Part shown: piece after piece, positions 1-7,348 of the stretch
Layout of the letters: the number at the start of each line of letters is the position of its first letter
Numbering within the stretch: position 1 is the stretch's first letter
NCBI GenBank assembly: GCA_902800305.1
Contig: CADCDP010000010.1
Span: forward strand, 1 to 64,000
DNA length: 64,000 bases
Direction: 5' to 3'
DNA from: an uncultured Bacteroidales bacterium
GTDB taxonomy: Bacteria; Bacteroidota; Bacteroidia; Bacteroidales; Bacteroidaceae
The notes under the pieces: model-generated
What the model was told of the DNA's origin: nothing
Databases searched by the model: none
The model's input: the letters and a program-made list of their open reading frames with translations, nothing else
Program-made: the position numbers and the translations under genes

Positions 1-258
1 TTGGGGCAGGAGTTGGGCATGTCACGCTCCTTCCTCTACAAGAAGCTCATGGCCGTCACAGGACAAGGCCCTGCCGAGTTCATCCGCACCCTCCGCATCA
101 AACGGGGCATGGCACTCCTGCAACGCTCCCAGATGCAAGTCACCGAGATAGCATACGCTGTCGGCTTCAACTCGCTGAAAAGTTTCACCATGAACTTCAA
201 GGCCGAATACGGGATGACCCCCACGGAGTTTCTTAGAACAGGAAAAAATCAATCCTAA
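1..258 (+). CDS. AraC-type DNA-binding end of a hybrid two-component regulator (5' partial)
   Basis: Only the last 85 residues are present; the reading frame is open at base 1, so the ttg there is not a real start. The segment is a complete AraC/XylS helix-turn-helix pair: LGMSRSFLYKKL forms the first recognition helix and ITEIAYAVGF-like VTEIAYAVGFNSLKSFTMNF the second, followed by the usual YGMTPTEF ending. This spacing and the short tail match the C-terminus of Bacteroidales hybrid two-component systems, where the domain binds promoters of neighbouring glycan-utilisation genes. The gene just downstream is a secreted carbohydrate-binding protein, which fits a regulator-target pair. An ordinary AraC regulator cannot be excluded because the N-terminal part lies outside the window. 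Confidence 0.8.
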   Translation: MGQELGMSRSFLYKKLMAVTGQGPAEFIRTLRIKRGMALLQRSQMQVTEIAYAVGFNSLKSFTMNFKAEYGMTPTEFLRTGKNQS

Positions 259-314
259 ACACATATCTTCCCCTATCGGAAACGTCGTTTCCCATGGTTT
301 TTCGGTAAAGCACG

Positions 315-322
315 TACCTTTG
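315..322 (+). promoter_or_regulatory. Bacteroidetes -7 box (TACCTTTG) ahead of the 358 gene
   Basis: TACCTTTG matches the Bacteroidetes sigma-70 -7 consensus TAnnTTTG and lies 36 bases before the ATG at 358. No clear TTTG -33 box sits 19-20 bases upstream, so the call rests on the -7 box and position only. Confidence 0.5.
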
Positions 323-357
323 CACCAAAATACAATTTCTAATCTAAAACTATTCGT

Positions 358-1074
358 ATGAAAAAGATGCAAAAAGTGCTGTGCATGGTCACAGCGTTGC
401 TGATGGGAAGTGGGAATGTCCTTGCAGCAACATGGGAAAAAACTGTCCCCAATGATTGTTCGCTCGTGAATGGCGAAAAGTTCTACCTCTACAACGCCTC
501 AGTGGATGGGTTTGCCACAACTGGCGACATACAGGTGTGGCTGGCTGAAGAGGGTGTTGCCATCCAGTTCAGGCAGGAACCTAATGGCGACTGGACGTTG
601 GAGAGCGAGAGCGGCTACTGGTATAGCGACCTCGACTACGTGGGATGCAACGGAGGTGCTGGCGAAGACAACAGCCGATGGTGCATCGAGCAACAAGCGT
701 CGGGAACCTACCACCTGCGTCCCTCGAAGAACGACCCCACTTTCTCGTGGGAACTTTATCCCGACGCATGGATGGGCGTGTCCTACTCCACGTGGAGTGT
801 CGCCTCGTTGGTGAAGGCCGAGGAAGGCAGCATCGACTGGAGCCTTGTGTCGGAAGCCGACTATGCCTATTTCGTGAGCAAGCTGAACCTGCACCGTACG
901 ATGACGGAATTGCAGGGATATGGCTATGACGTGACGGAACTCTTGGCGGTCTATCACACAGCCACCGACAAGGCTGCCTTCGATGCAGCGGTCAGCGGCG
1001 TGCAAGACGTGCTGGACGGACTGCGCATCGACCACGCCACCGAAGAGCATCAGCGACACGATGTGTCTAAATGA
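358..1074 (+). CDS. N-terminal piece of a frameshifted secreted carbohydrate-binding protein
   Basis: The product starts with a signal peptide (residues 1-23, ending VLA-A) and continues with a beta-rich domain like that at the start of the 15133-17637 protein (compare VNGEKFYLYNASVDGF here with GDTVYIYNTEAQQFLTEG there), then a helical segment near residues 160-230. The frame stops at 1072-1074 inside a 52-bp repeat. Removing 53 bases (1046-1098) rejoins this frame to the next ORF as ...HATEENWVNDG..., giving a single ORF of about 1115 codons. I therefore read 358-1074 and 1092-3758 as two halves of one gene broken by a short insertion. As it stands, the first half would be exported as a 238-residue truncated protein lacking the C-terminal sorting tail. 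Confidence 0.8.
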   Translation: MKKMQKVLCMVTALLMGSGNVLAATWEKTVPNDCSLVNGEKFYLYNASVDGFATTGDIQVWLAEEGVAIQFRQEPNGDWTLESESGYWYSDLDYVGCNGGAGEDNSRWCIEQQASGTYHLRPSKNDPTFSWELYPDAWMGVSYSTWSVASLVKAEEGSIDWSLVSEADYAYFVSKLNLHRTMTELQGYGYDVTELLAVYHTATDKAAFDAAVSGVQDVLDGLRIDHATEEHQRHDVSK

Positions 1075-1098
1075 TAAAGAACAAATGAGAAATGACGG
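1047..1098. repeat. 52-bp direct repeat, copy 1 (the frameshifting insertion)
   Basis: Bases 1047-1098 are identical to 3619-3670. Together with the preceding base this forms a 53-base insertion flanked by gaag and agaactgg; excising it restores the reading frame. The copied segment contains the stop codon that ends the 358 ORF and the ATG at 1092 that opens the next one. Confidence 0.9.
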
Positions 1099-3758
1099 AG
1101 AACTGGGTGAACGACGGGCACGGCGTGCCAGGTTGGACGATGGTGCCAGCCAACTTCTGCGGCATGGGCGAAATGGATTCGGAGGGTTTCTATCCCGACA
1201 ACAAAACACTGGGGTCATGGTCAGGCGGTGCGTTTGGCGACAACAAGGTGTATCAGCAACTCACAGGACTGAGGAACGGAAAGTACAAGTTTGGCAACTA
1301 CGGCCTTTGGATTCGCCACACAGGCGAAGAGGGCGACCCCATCGTGGGTGCTTACATCTACGCCAAGGTGGGCGACAAACTGTTCAGAGAGCCGCTGGCC
1401 GACACGGGTTGGTGGCGAGGCCTGTCGGAGGTGGTGTTCGAATGCCGCACGAGTGAGGCCGAGGTGGGCATCATGTTCGAGGGAACGAATGTGGGTCAGT
1501 GCATCATCCTCGACTTCAAGTTGGAATATCTGGGCGAGAAGCCTGCCGCAGAACGTCTGAACACGCTCATCGCCAATGCTCAGGCACTGATAGACGAGGG
1601 TGCTATCCATGCCACCTATATCAATACGCTCTCCGAGGACATCAAGAAGGCCAACGAACTGATTGCCGCAGACAACGTGGATGGGCAAGAGACGCTCTTC
1701 GCGAAGTTCCAGACGGATGATGAGGAAGCAGTGAAGAACCAAGAGGCATACGTGACACTGACTGCGCTGGTGGCCGAGGCTGAAAACACCATTAGCAAGG
1801 GAGATTCGGAGGCCATGAGCGTGCTGTCGGACTACCTGATGGACAACGAACTGGCAGAGAAGATAGAGAACCACACATTGGACAATGCACAAATCGAGGA
1901 AGTTATCCAGACGCTCTCTGAATTGACGGAGAAAGCAGCCAACTCGGTGATTGAGGCTGGTACGGACGTGACCGACTTGTTGGTGAACGGACATTTCGAC
2001 ACGACAGGTGGATGGACAGCCACGCTCAACGACTTCAGCATCGACTCAGGAAAGAAGGTGATGGAGAAATGGTGGGGCGACTGGAAGGCCGAGCAAGTGG
2101 TGAACAACGTGGCGAACGGCACTTACCGTCTGGAGGTGCAGGGATTCCAGTGGTGCTCTTGGGACTGGGGACAGTCGGAGACGGATTGGGTGAACGGCGA
2201 CGGAAGTGCCACCTTCAATGTGAAGTCGAAGGTGCGTTTGAACAACGACGAGGTGACCATCCACAACGTGTGGGCTTGTGGTGCGACAGACATCACGGAG
2301 GGCTATCAGGGTGCAGCCTACTGGGTGCCCAACGATGCCAACACTGCACTCAAATACTTTGCGCTGGGTCTATATAATAATGTAGTGGAGACCACCGTGA
2401 CGGACAACACGCTGAAGGTGGAGTTCGACTGCTCGGAACAAGGGTTCTGGAACTGCTTCACCAACCTGCGCCTCATCTACATCGGTGCCGACAAGGGCGA
2501 GGCCATCGCCAATCTGAAGGATGCCATGGCACAAGCTGACGAATGGCTCTCGAAGAAAATGGAGGGTGGCATTCGCAAGTCGCTGGAGGATGCCGTGGCT
2601 GCAGGTGCGGCGATGCTGAACGATGCAGCAGCGAAGTACGACGACATCAACGGAGCGGCTACAGCCATCGTGAATCTCTTCGACGAGGCTGCTGCCAGCG
2701 TGAAGGACTACACGAAACTGGCTGTGGTGCTGGAACAGGCTGAAGAAACGCTGAAGAACGAAAAGGCAGCTGCCACAGAGGTTGGACAGGAGCTTCAGAC
2801 GCTCTACAACACCACCAAGGCTGACTACGACTCCGACTATCCTTCGTTGGACAAGGCGGGTGTGGATGCTACCGTGGAGCAACTGGAATCGCTCATGCTG
2901 AAAGCAAAACTGGGCGGTGGCGTGAAGGATGGTGACGACATCACGAACCTCATCACGAATGCCAGCTTCGAGAACACTTACGGCAACGACATCTCGGTGG
3001 GCAATGCCGCTCACACGCCTCCTTACGGTTGGACAATGCTGGTGGAAGGCAAGGAATGCCACACGGCTCAGGAACTGGCTGATGCTGGCATCAATAGCTG
3101 GACAGCCATCGAGGATAACGACTACACGACCGACGGAACACACTCCTACTGTCTGCTTTCGGCTCCTGTGCCAGACGCTTATCTCTACCAGACCATCAAG
3201 GGTCTGCCAGCGGGCACTTACCGAGTGACGGTAGATATGAACGTAACGTACGACGGAGGATGCTCACGCCTGACGGGGCAACGTCTGTTGGTGAACAACG
3301 TGGCTCAGTATTACGGAAAGGCTGAATATTACATCGAATCGGAACTTGACCAGCTCCATCCGGAAGAAGTATCACGCTCGTTTGCTGGATATGAAGAAGT
3401 GAACACGAACGAAACGGGTGCTTCGGGCGACATGGGCAACATGCAGACGCTCTCGGTGGAGGTGACACTGGGCAAGAACGAGGCACTGACCTTCGGTGTA
3501 CGTACCGACAACAACAAGGTGGCGATGAACCGCAACTACGATAACAACTGGTGGGACTGCACGGGTCGCTACAAGATAGACAACTTCCGTCTCTACTGCG
3601 TGAGCACCGACCCGACGGGCATCAGCGACACGATGTGTCTAAATGATAAAGAACAAATGAGAAATGACGGTGCTGCCTACAACGTGATGGGCATCAAGGT
3701 GAACCCTGCCACGGTGAAGGGCATCTATATCAAGAACGGAAAGAAGTATGTGAAGTAA
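1092..3758 (+). CDS. C-terminal piece of the same secreted protein: binding modules and a T9SS-type tail
   Basis: The ORF has 888 residues and no signal peptide. Its first residues (TENWVNDGHGVPGWTM) look like the middle of a beta-sandwich binding module. Visible modules: a carbohydrate-binding-like domain at about 1-155, helical FIVAR-like spacers at about 155-290, a second sandwich at about 290-465 (LLVNGHFDTTGGW), helical spacers to about 620, a third sandwich at about 630-840 (LITNASFENTYG...GLPAGTYRVTVDM), then a tail with AYNVMGIKV and KGIYIKNGKKYVK. That tail is typical of type IX secretion cargo in this group. The ATG at 1092 lies within the inserted repeat, so translation could only start by reinitiation; without the N-terminal half the product could not be exported. 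No catalytic motif was recognised. Confidence 0.75.
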   Translation: MTENWVNDGHGVPGWTMVPANFCGMGEMDSEGFYPDNKTLGSWSGGAFGDNKVYQQLTGLRNGKYKFGNYGLWIRHTGEEGDPIVGAYIYAKVGDKLFREPLADTGWWRGLSEVVFECRTSEAEVGIMFEGTNVGQCIILDFKLEYLGEKPAAERLNTLIANAQALIDEGAIHATYINTLSEDIKKANELIAADNVDGQETLFAKFQTDDEEAVKNQEAYVTLTALVAEAENTISKGDSEAMSVLSDYLMDNELAEKIENHTLDNAQIEEVIQTLSELTEKAANSVIEAGTDVTDLLVNGHFDTTGGWTATLNDFSIDSGKKVMEKWWGDWKAEQVVNNVANGTYRLEVQGFQWCSWDWGQSETDWVNGDGSATFNVKSKVRLNNDEVTIHNVWACGATDITEGYQGAAYWVPNDANTALKYFALGLYNNVVETTVTDNTLKVEFDCSEQGFWNCFTNLRLIYIGADKGEAIANLKDAMAQADEWLSKKMEGGIRKSLEDAVAAGAAMLNDAAAKYDDINGAATAIVNLFDEAAASVKDYTKLAVVLEQAEETLKNEKAAATEVGQELQTLYNTTKADYDSDYPSLDKAGVDATVEQLESLMLKAKLGGGVKDGDDITNLITNASFENTYGNDISVGNAAHTPPYGWTMLVEGKECHTAQELADAGINSWTAIEDNDYTTDGTHSYCLLSAPVPDAYLYQTIKGLPAGTYRVTVDMNVTYDGGCSRLTGQRLLVNNVAQYYGKAEYYIESELDQLHPEEVSRSFAGYEEVNTNETGASGDMGNMQTLSVEVTLGKNEALTFGVRTDNNKVAMNRNYDNNWWDCTGRYKIDNFRLYCVSTDPTGISDTMCLNDKEQMRNDGAAYNVMGIKVNPATVKGIYIKNGKKYVK
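3619..3670. repeat. 52-bp direct repeat, copy 2 (donor copy in the gene's 3' end)
   Basis: Identical to 1047-1098. Here it is read in frame as GISDTMCLNDKEQMRNDG, the linker just before the C-terminal sorting tail, so this is probably the original and the copy at 1047 the derived one. Confidence 0.9.
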
Positions 3759-3759
3759 C

Positions 3760-6700
3760 ATGAAGTACCAACTATTATCACTTGTACTTGTGCTGGGCAT
3801 GGATTGTCCAGCACAAGTTTCTCCAAAGCTACACCATGGGTATGCCAACCCTATTGTGGATTGTGTGTTCACGGCTGACCCTACAGCGGTGGAACATGAG
3901 GGGCGGCTCTATGTGTATGGTACAAACGACACGGAGCAGTATGAACAGGCGGAGAAGAATAGCTACGAGAAAATCAAGACCATCGCCATGATGTCCACGG
4001 ACGACATGGTGAACTGGACATACCACGGCAACATTCCCGTGGGCAAGATTGCGCCTTGGATTATGAACTCCTGGGCACCCTCCATCGTGAAGCGTGTGGA
4101 GGCCGATGGGAAGACGCACTTCTACCTCTACTTCTCGAACAGCGGCTTCGGCACGGGGGTCATCACAGCTACTTCGCCTGTGGGACCATGGACATCGCCG
4201 TTGGACAAGAGTCTGGTGGATGCCAACACGGAGGGGCTGGGCGATTGCCGTGTGCCGTTCGACCCTGGGGCAGTGATTGACGAGCAGGGTGTGGGATGGA
4301 TTGCCTTCGGTGGAGGCAAGAGCCGCATCGCAAGGTTGGGCAAGGATATGGTGTCGCTCAACAGCGAGCTAGTGAACCCGCGTCCGCAGCACCACTTCGA
4401 GGCAAACGAGCTGAACTTCATCGGAGGAAAGTATGTCTATACCTACAATCTGGATTGGGAAGACCACTCGGACTGGAAGCTCTCGAACGAAGTGCCCACA
4501 CGTTGTTGCATGGCTTACATGACGAGTACCACACCGTTGGACTCGATGTCGTGGCACTATGAGAACGCCTACCTGGACAATCCAGGGGAGTTTGAGGGCT
4601 TCACACATTCGAACAACCACACGCACTTGCACAAGTTTCAGGGCAAATGGTATGTGTTCTACCACACGGAGATGTTGCAGGACGAGATGGGCATAGAGGG
4701 AGGTTTCCGCAGTATGCAAGTGGACGAAATCGAAGTAGATGAGGAGCGCGTGCATATCAGTCCTGCTAAGATGACGAAGCAGGGGGTGAGGCAGACGCAT
4801 TGGCTGAATCCTTACGAACGGCAACAGGCTGAGACAGTGGCAGCGACGGAGGGCATCAAGTTTGTGGAAGCTGACGAGGTGGGCAACATGGTGGCGATGC
4901 GTGGCAAGGCGTTCGTGAAGCATGAGTTGCCGAGTCGGAGCATCTTGCTGGTGCGTGGGGTAGATTTCGGGAAGGAAAGCAAACTGCTGACGGCTCACCT
5001 CAGAGGGAAGGGCACGGTGGAGATGCGGTTGGACAACATCGACGCGCCTGTGGTGGCTACGCTGACATCGAAGGGTGAGGATTGGCAGGAGCAGAAGGTG
5101 GCGTGCCGCATCGGTGGCATCCACGACCTTGTCTTCACGCTGACAGGAGAAGTGCAGATGGACGATTGGATGTTCAGGAAGGAGAGTCCTGTGCCGACGA
5201 AAGACCAGCTGGCATTGCAGGACATGGAGATGTATGCGTTCATACACTATGCGCTGAACACTTACACCGACCAAGAGTGGGGTTACGGGAACGAGGATGT
5301 GAAGCTGTTCAACCCTCAGCATCTGGACTGCCAACAGTGGGTGCGCACCTGCAAGAATGCGGGCATGAAGGGCATCATCTTCACGGCAAAGCATCATTGC
5401 GGCTTCTGTATGTGGCCATCGGCTTATACGGACTATTCGGTGAAGAATACACCGTGGAAGGACGGCAAGGGCGACGTGGTGAAGGAGTTGGCTGAGGCTT
5501 GCCGACGGGAGGGACTGAAGTTTGCGGTCTATCTTTCGCCGTGGGACAGGAATCATCCCGAATATGGACGGAAGGAGTATGTGACGTACTTCCGCAACCA
5601 GCTTCGTGAGTTGCTGACGAACTACGGGGAGGTTTTTGAGGTATGGTTTGACGGGGCGAACGGCGGCAATGGCTGGTATGGGGGGGCTGACGAGGTACGC
5701 ACCATCGACCGCCTGACGTACTACGAGTGGGGGGAGACTTACGAGATGATTCGGGCATTGCAGCCGCATTGCGTCATCTGGAACGACGGGGCTGACCGCC
5801 GTGGCGACCTTCGCTGGGTGGGCACAGAGGCTGGGGTCATCGGCGAGACAAACTGGAGCATGCTGAACAGCACGGGCGATGTGCCTTACGGGATGCTGCA
5901 CTACGGTGTGGAGGATGGCGATGTGTGGGTGCCAGGCGAGACGAACACGTCGATACGTCCAGGGTGGTTCTACCACGACAGCGAGAACGGCCACGTAAAG
6001 AGTCTCTCGAAGCTGATGGAAACGTACTACAAATCGGTGGGGCGCAACTCCACGCTGCTGCTGAACTTTCCCATCGACAAGGACGGTCTTATCCATGCGG
6101 AAGACAGCATCCGTGGAGCGGCGTTCTATGCCATGGTGCGCCAGATTTTCGACCATCCGCTGAAAACACGAAAGAAGCTATCTTCCTCGGTGTCAACGCT
6201 CACGTTCAAGCAACCGACGAGGTTCAACCGACTGATGGTGGGTGAGGACATCCGCAAGGGGCAACAGGTGAAGCGGTTCAAGGTGGAGGCGCTGGTGGAC
6301 GGTGTATGGACGGAACTGCAGGACATCCTATCGGAAGAGCCGTGGCGTAGCATGACCACCATCGGCAGGAAGCGCATCTTGTGTTTCCCTACTACGGAGA
6401 CCACGCAAATCCGACTGACCATCCTCGATACAAAGGATGTGCCTGTCATCAGGACGATGGAGGCTTATCTTGCTCCAGAGATTGATGCCGACCGTCCCGA
6501 GAACGGGGAGAAGAGGTCGTCGGCGTACTATGTGTTCTTCCCTGGTGTGGGGAGTCCCGTGCAGTCGATGTTCATTGGACTTGGCAAGGAAATGACGGTG
6601 AGGCAGTTCCGTTTTCTGCCCTCACAGGACACGAAGGAGGGGATGCCACTGGACTACACGTTGTCTATCTCGCCTGACAATGGACAGACGTGGACGGTGC

Positions 6701-6852
6701 TGGCCAAGGGCGAGTTCTCGAACATCGTCAACAATCCCATCTGGCAAACCATCAACTGCACTCCTGCCACAGGCAGTCTGCTGAAGCTGGACTGCTCACG
6801 CATCACGTCGGGCAACCGCATCTTCTATGCCGACATGGAGGCTGTGGAGTAA
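3760..6852 (+). CDS. GH43-GH29 two-enzyme fusion with C-terminal discoidin-like region
   Basis: The product has 1030 residues with an N-terminal signal peptide (about 1-19). Residues 25-360 form a GH43 five-bladed propeller: TADPTAV has the likely base Asp40, FDPGAV the pKa-modulating Asp168, and FEANELNF the likely acid Glu214. A beta-sandwich follows at about 380-480. Residues about 490-800 resemble GH29 alpha-L-fucosidases: YAFIHYALNTYTDQEWGYG, FTAKHHCGFCMWPS, and VWFDGANG with the expected nucleophile Asp631. The remainder (about 800-1030) looks like two discoidin-type sandwiches. The start is one base after the previous stop, so the gene is probably co-transcribed with the binding protein. 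One polypeptide could remove arabinose or xylose and L-fucose (or L-galactose) from the same branched glycan. Exact substrates cannot be read from sequence. Confidence 0.82.
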   Translation: MKYQLLSLVLVLGMDCPAQVSPKLHHGYANPIVDCVFTADPTAVEHEGRLYVYGTNDTEQYEQAEKNSYEKIKTIAMMSTDDMVNWTYHGNIPVGKIAPWIMNSWAPSIVKRVEADGKTHFYLYFSNSGFGTGVITATSPVGPWTSPLDKSLVDANTEGLGDCRVPFDPGAVIDEQGVGWIAFGGGKSRIARLGKDMVSLNSELVNPRPQHHFEANELNFIGGKYVYTYNLDWEDHSDWKLSNEVPTRCCMAYMTSTTPLDSMSWHYENAYLDNPGEFEGFTHSNNHTHLHKFQGKWYVFYHTEMLQDEMGIEGGFRSMQVDEIEVDEERVHISPAKMTKQGVRQTHWLNPYERQQAETVAATEGIKFVEADEVGNMVAMRGKAFVKHELPSRSILLVRGVDFGKESKLLTAHLRGKGTVEMRLDNIDAPVVATLTSKGEDWQEQKVACRIGGIHDLVFTLTGEVQMDDWMFRKESPVPTKDQLALQDMEMYAFIHYALNTYTDQEWGYGNEDVKLFNPQHLDCQQWVRTCKNAGMKGIIFTAKHHCGFCMWPSAYTDYSVKNTPWKDGKGDVVKELAEACRREGLKFAVYLSPWDRNHPEYGRKEYVTYFRNQLRELLTNYGEVFEVWFDGANGGNGWYGGADEVRTIDRLTYYEWGETYEMIRALQPHCVIWNDGADRRGDLRWVGTEAGVIGETNWSMLNSTGDVPYGMLHYGVEDGDVWVPGETNTSIRPGWFYHDSENGHVKSLSKLMETYYKSVGRNSTLLLNFPIDKDGLIHAEDSIRGAAFYAMVRQIFDHPLKTRKKLSSSVSTLTFKQPTRFNRLMVGEDIRKGQQVKRFKVEALVDGVWTELQDILSEEPWRSMTTIGRKRILCFPTTETTQIRLTILDTKDVPVIRTMEAYLAPEIDADRPENGEKRSSAYYVFFPGVGSPVQSMFIGLGKEMTVRQFRFLPSQDTKEGMPLDYTLSISPDNGQTWTVLAKGEFSNIVNNPIWQTINCTPATGSLLKLDCSRITSGNRIFYADMEAVE

Positions 6853-6953
6853 ATCCTCCACCTACAAACACGTCACGACGGATGCCTCCCAGACATTGGG
6901 CAAGTGAGACTTTCGACATAAGAATAGGAAAAGCTTTTAGCTACCCCCTAAAA

Positions 6954-6993
6954 CGCACCCGTCGGGTACGGCTTGCCGTACCCGACGGGTGCG
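6954..6993. repeat. Dispersed palindrome family A, copy 1
   Basis: An 18-bp perfect inverted repeat: arm CGCACCCGTCGGGTACGG at 6954-6971, complement at 6976-6993, with a 4-base loop. A third half-site (gtcgacgggtgcgat) follows at about 7004-7018. It lies between the convergent 3' ends of the GH43-GH29 gene and the PII-like gene. Related copies occur at 45709-45778 and 57174-57236. No T-run follows the stem, so it is not a classic terminator. Confidence 0.85.
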
Positions 6994-7034
6994 ATGCTTC
7001 GGAGTCGACGGGTGCGATTCCGAGGTGACGATAT

Positions 7035-7062
7035 ACTATTTGGGGGGCTATCCTCAAATAGT
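7035..7062 (-). terminator. Hairpin overlapping the end of the PII-like gene
   Basis: Arms 7035-7045 and 7052-7062 pair over 11 bases (one G-T) with a 6-base loop and include the stop codon at 7054-7056. It could end the efflux operon transcript, but no U-tract follows on the minus strand. Confidence 0.35.
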
Positions 7063-7347
7063 CTGTTCACATCCCCAAACGAAGGCACGGAGGCCGAGCA
7101 TGGGGTTGTCGGTGTCGAGCTGCTGGAGCCGCTGCAGAAGTGGCTCCACTCTGTCATCCTCGACGACGGTGAGGATGGCACTGTTCATGGATGGCCATGC
7201 GTGGGAACCCAGATGGGGGTCGCCGCCTTTGGTACCACGTCCTCCTGCTTGCTCGAAGAAGGTGTAGCCGCGCACACTGGTGTCGTTGAGGGCATCAATG
7301 ACGTTCTGCTGGTGCGCTTGGTCGTATGCGATGAATACAGTTTTCAT
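7054..7347 (-). CDS. PII-like small protein coupled to the RND pump
   Basis: The protein has 97 residues, starting at MKTVFIAYDQAHQQNVIDAL. I chose this ATG over the upstream one because it begins one base after the stop of the RND gene and gives the conserved start of this family. Conserved blocks are the GYTFFEQAGGRGTKGGDPH segment, which fills the position of the PII T-loop, HAWPSMNSAI, and LRAFVWGCEQTI at the end. Related small proteins sit downstream of RND pump genes in many Bacteroidetes; their ligand is not established as far as I know. The near-zero spacing implies translational coupling with the pump, suggesting a soluble regulator or sensor of efflux. Confidence 0.75.
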   Translation of the reverse strand: MKTVFIAYDQAHQQNVIDALNDTSVRGYTFFEQAGGRGTKGGDPHLGSHAWPSMNSAILTVVEDDRVEPLLQRLQQLDTDNPMLGLRAFVWGCEQTI

Positions 7348-7348
7348 A

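Noticed and set aside
1060..1100. Programmed frameshifting between the two halves of the binding-protein gene
   Set aside because: The frame change coincides exactly with the edges of a duplicated segment, and there is a stop, 17 bases and a new ATG rather than a slippery site, so an insertion explains it better.
4369..6156. 595-codon open frame on the minus strand opposite the GH43-GH29 gene
   Set aside because: Its composition (rich in His, Arg, Val, Leu) is the mirror of a high-GC coding frame, it shows no family motif, and the plus-strand gene has intact catalytic domains.
6954..7018. Family A palindrome read as a simple Rho-independent terminator
   Set aside because: No T-run follows the stem on either strand, and near-identical units recur at two other loci in different relation to genes.
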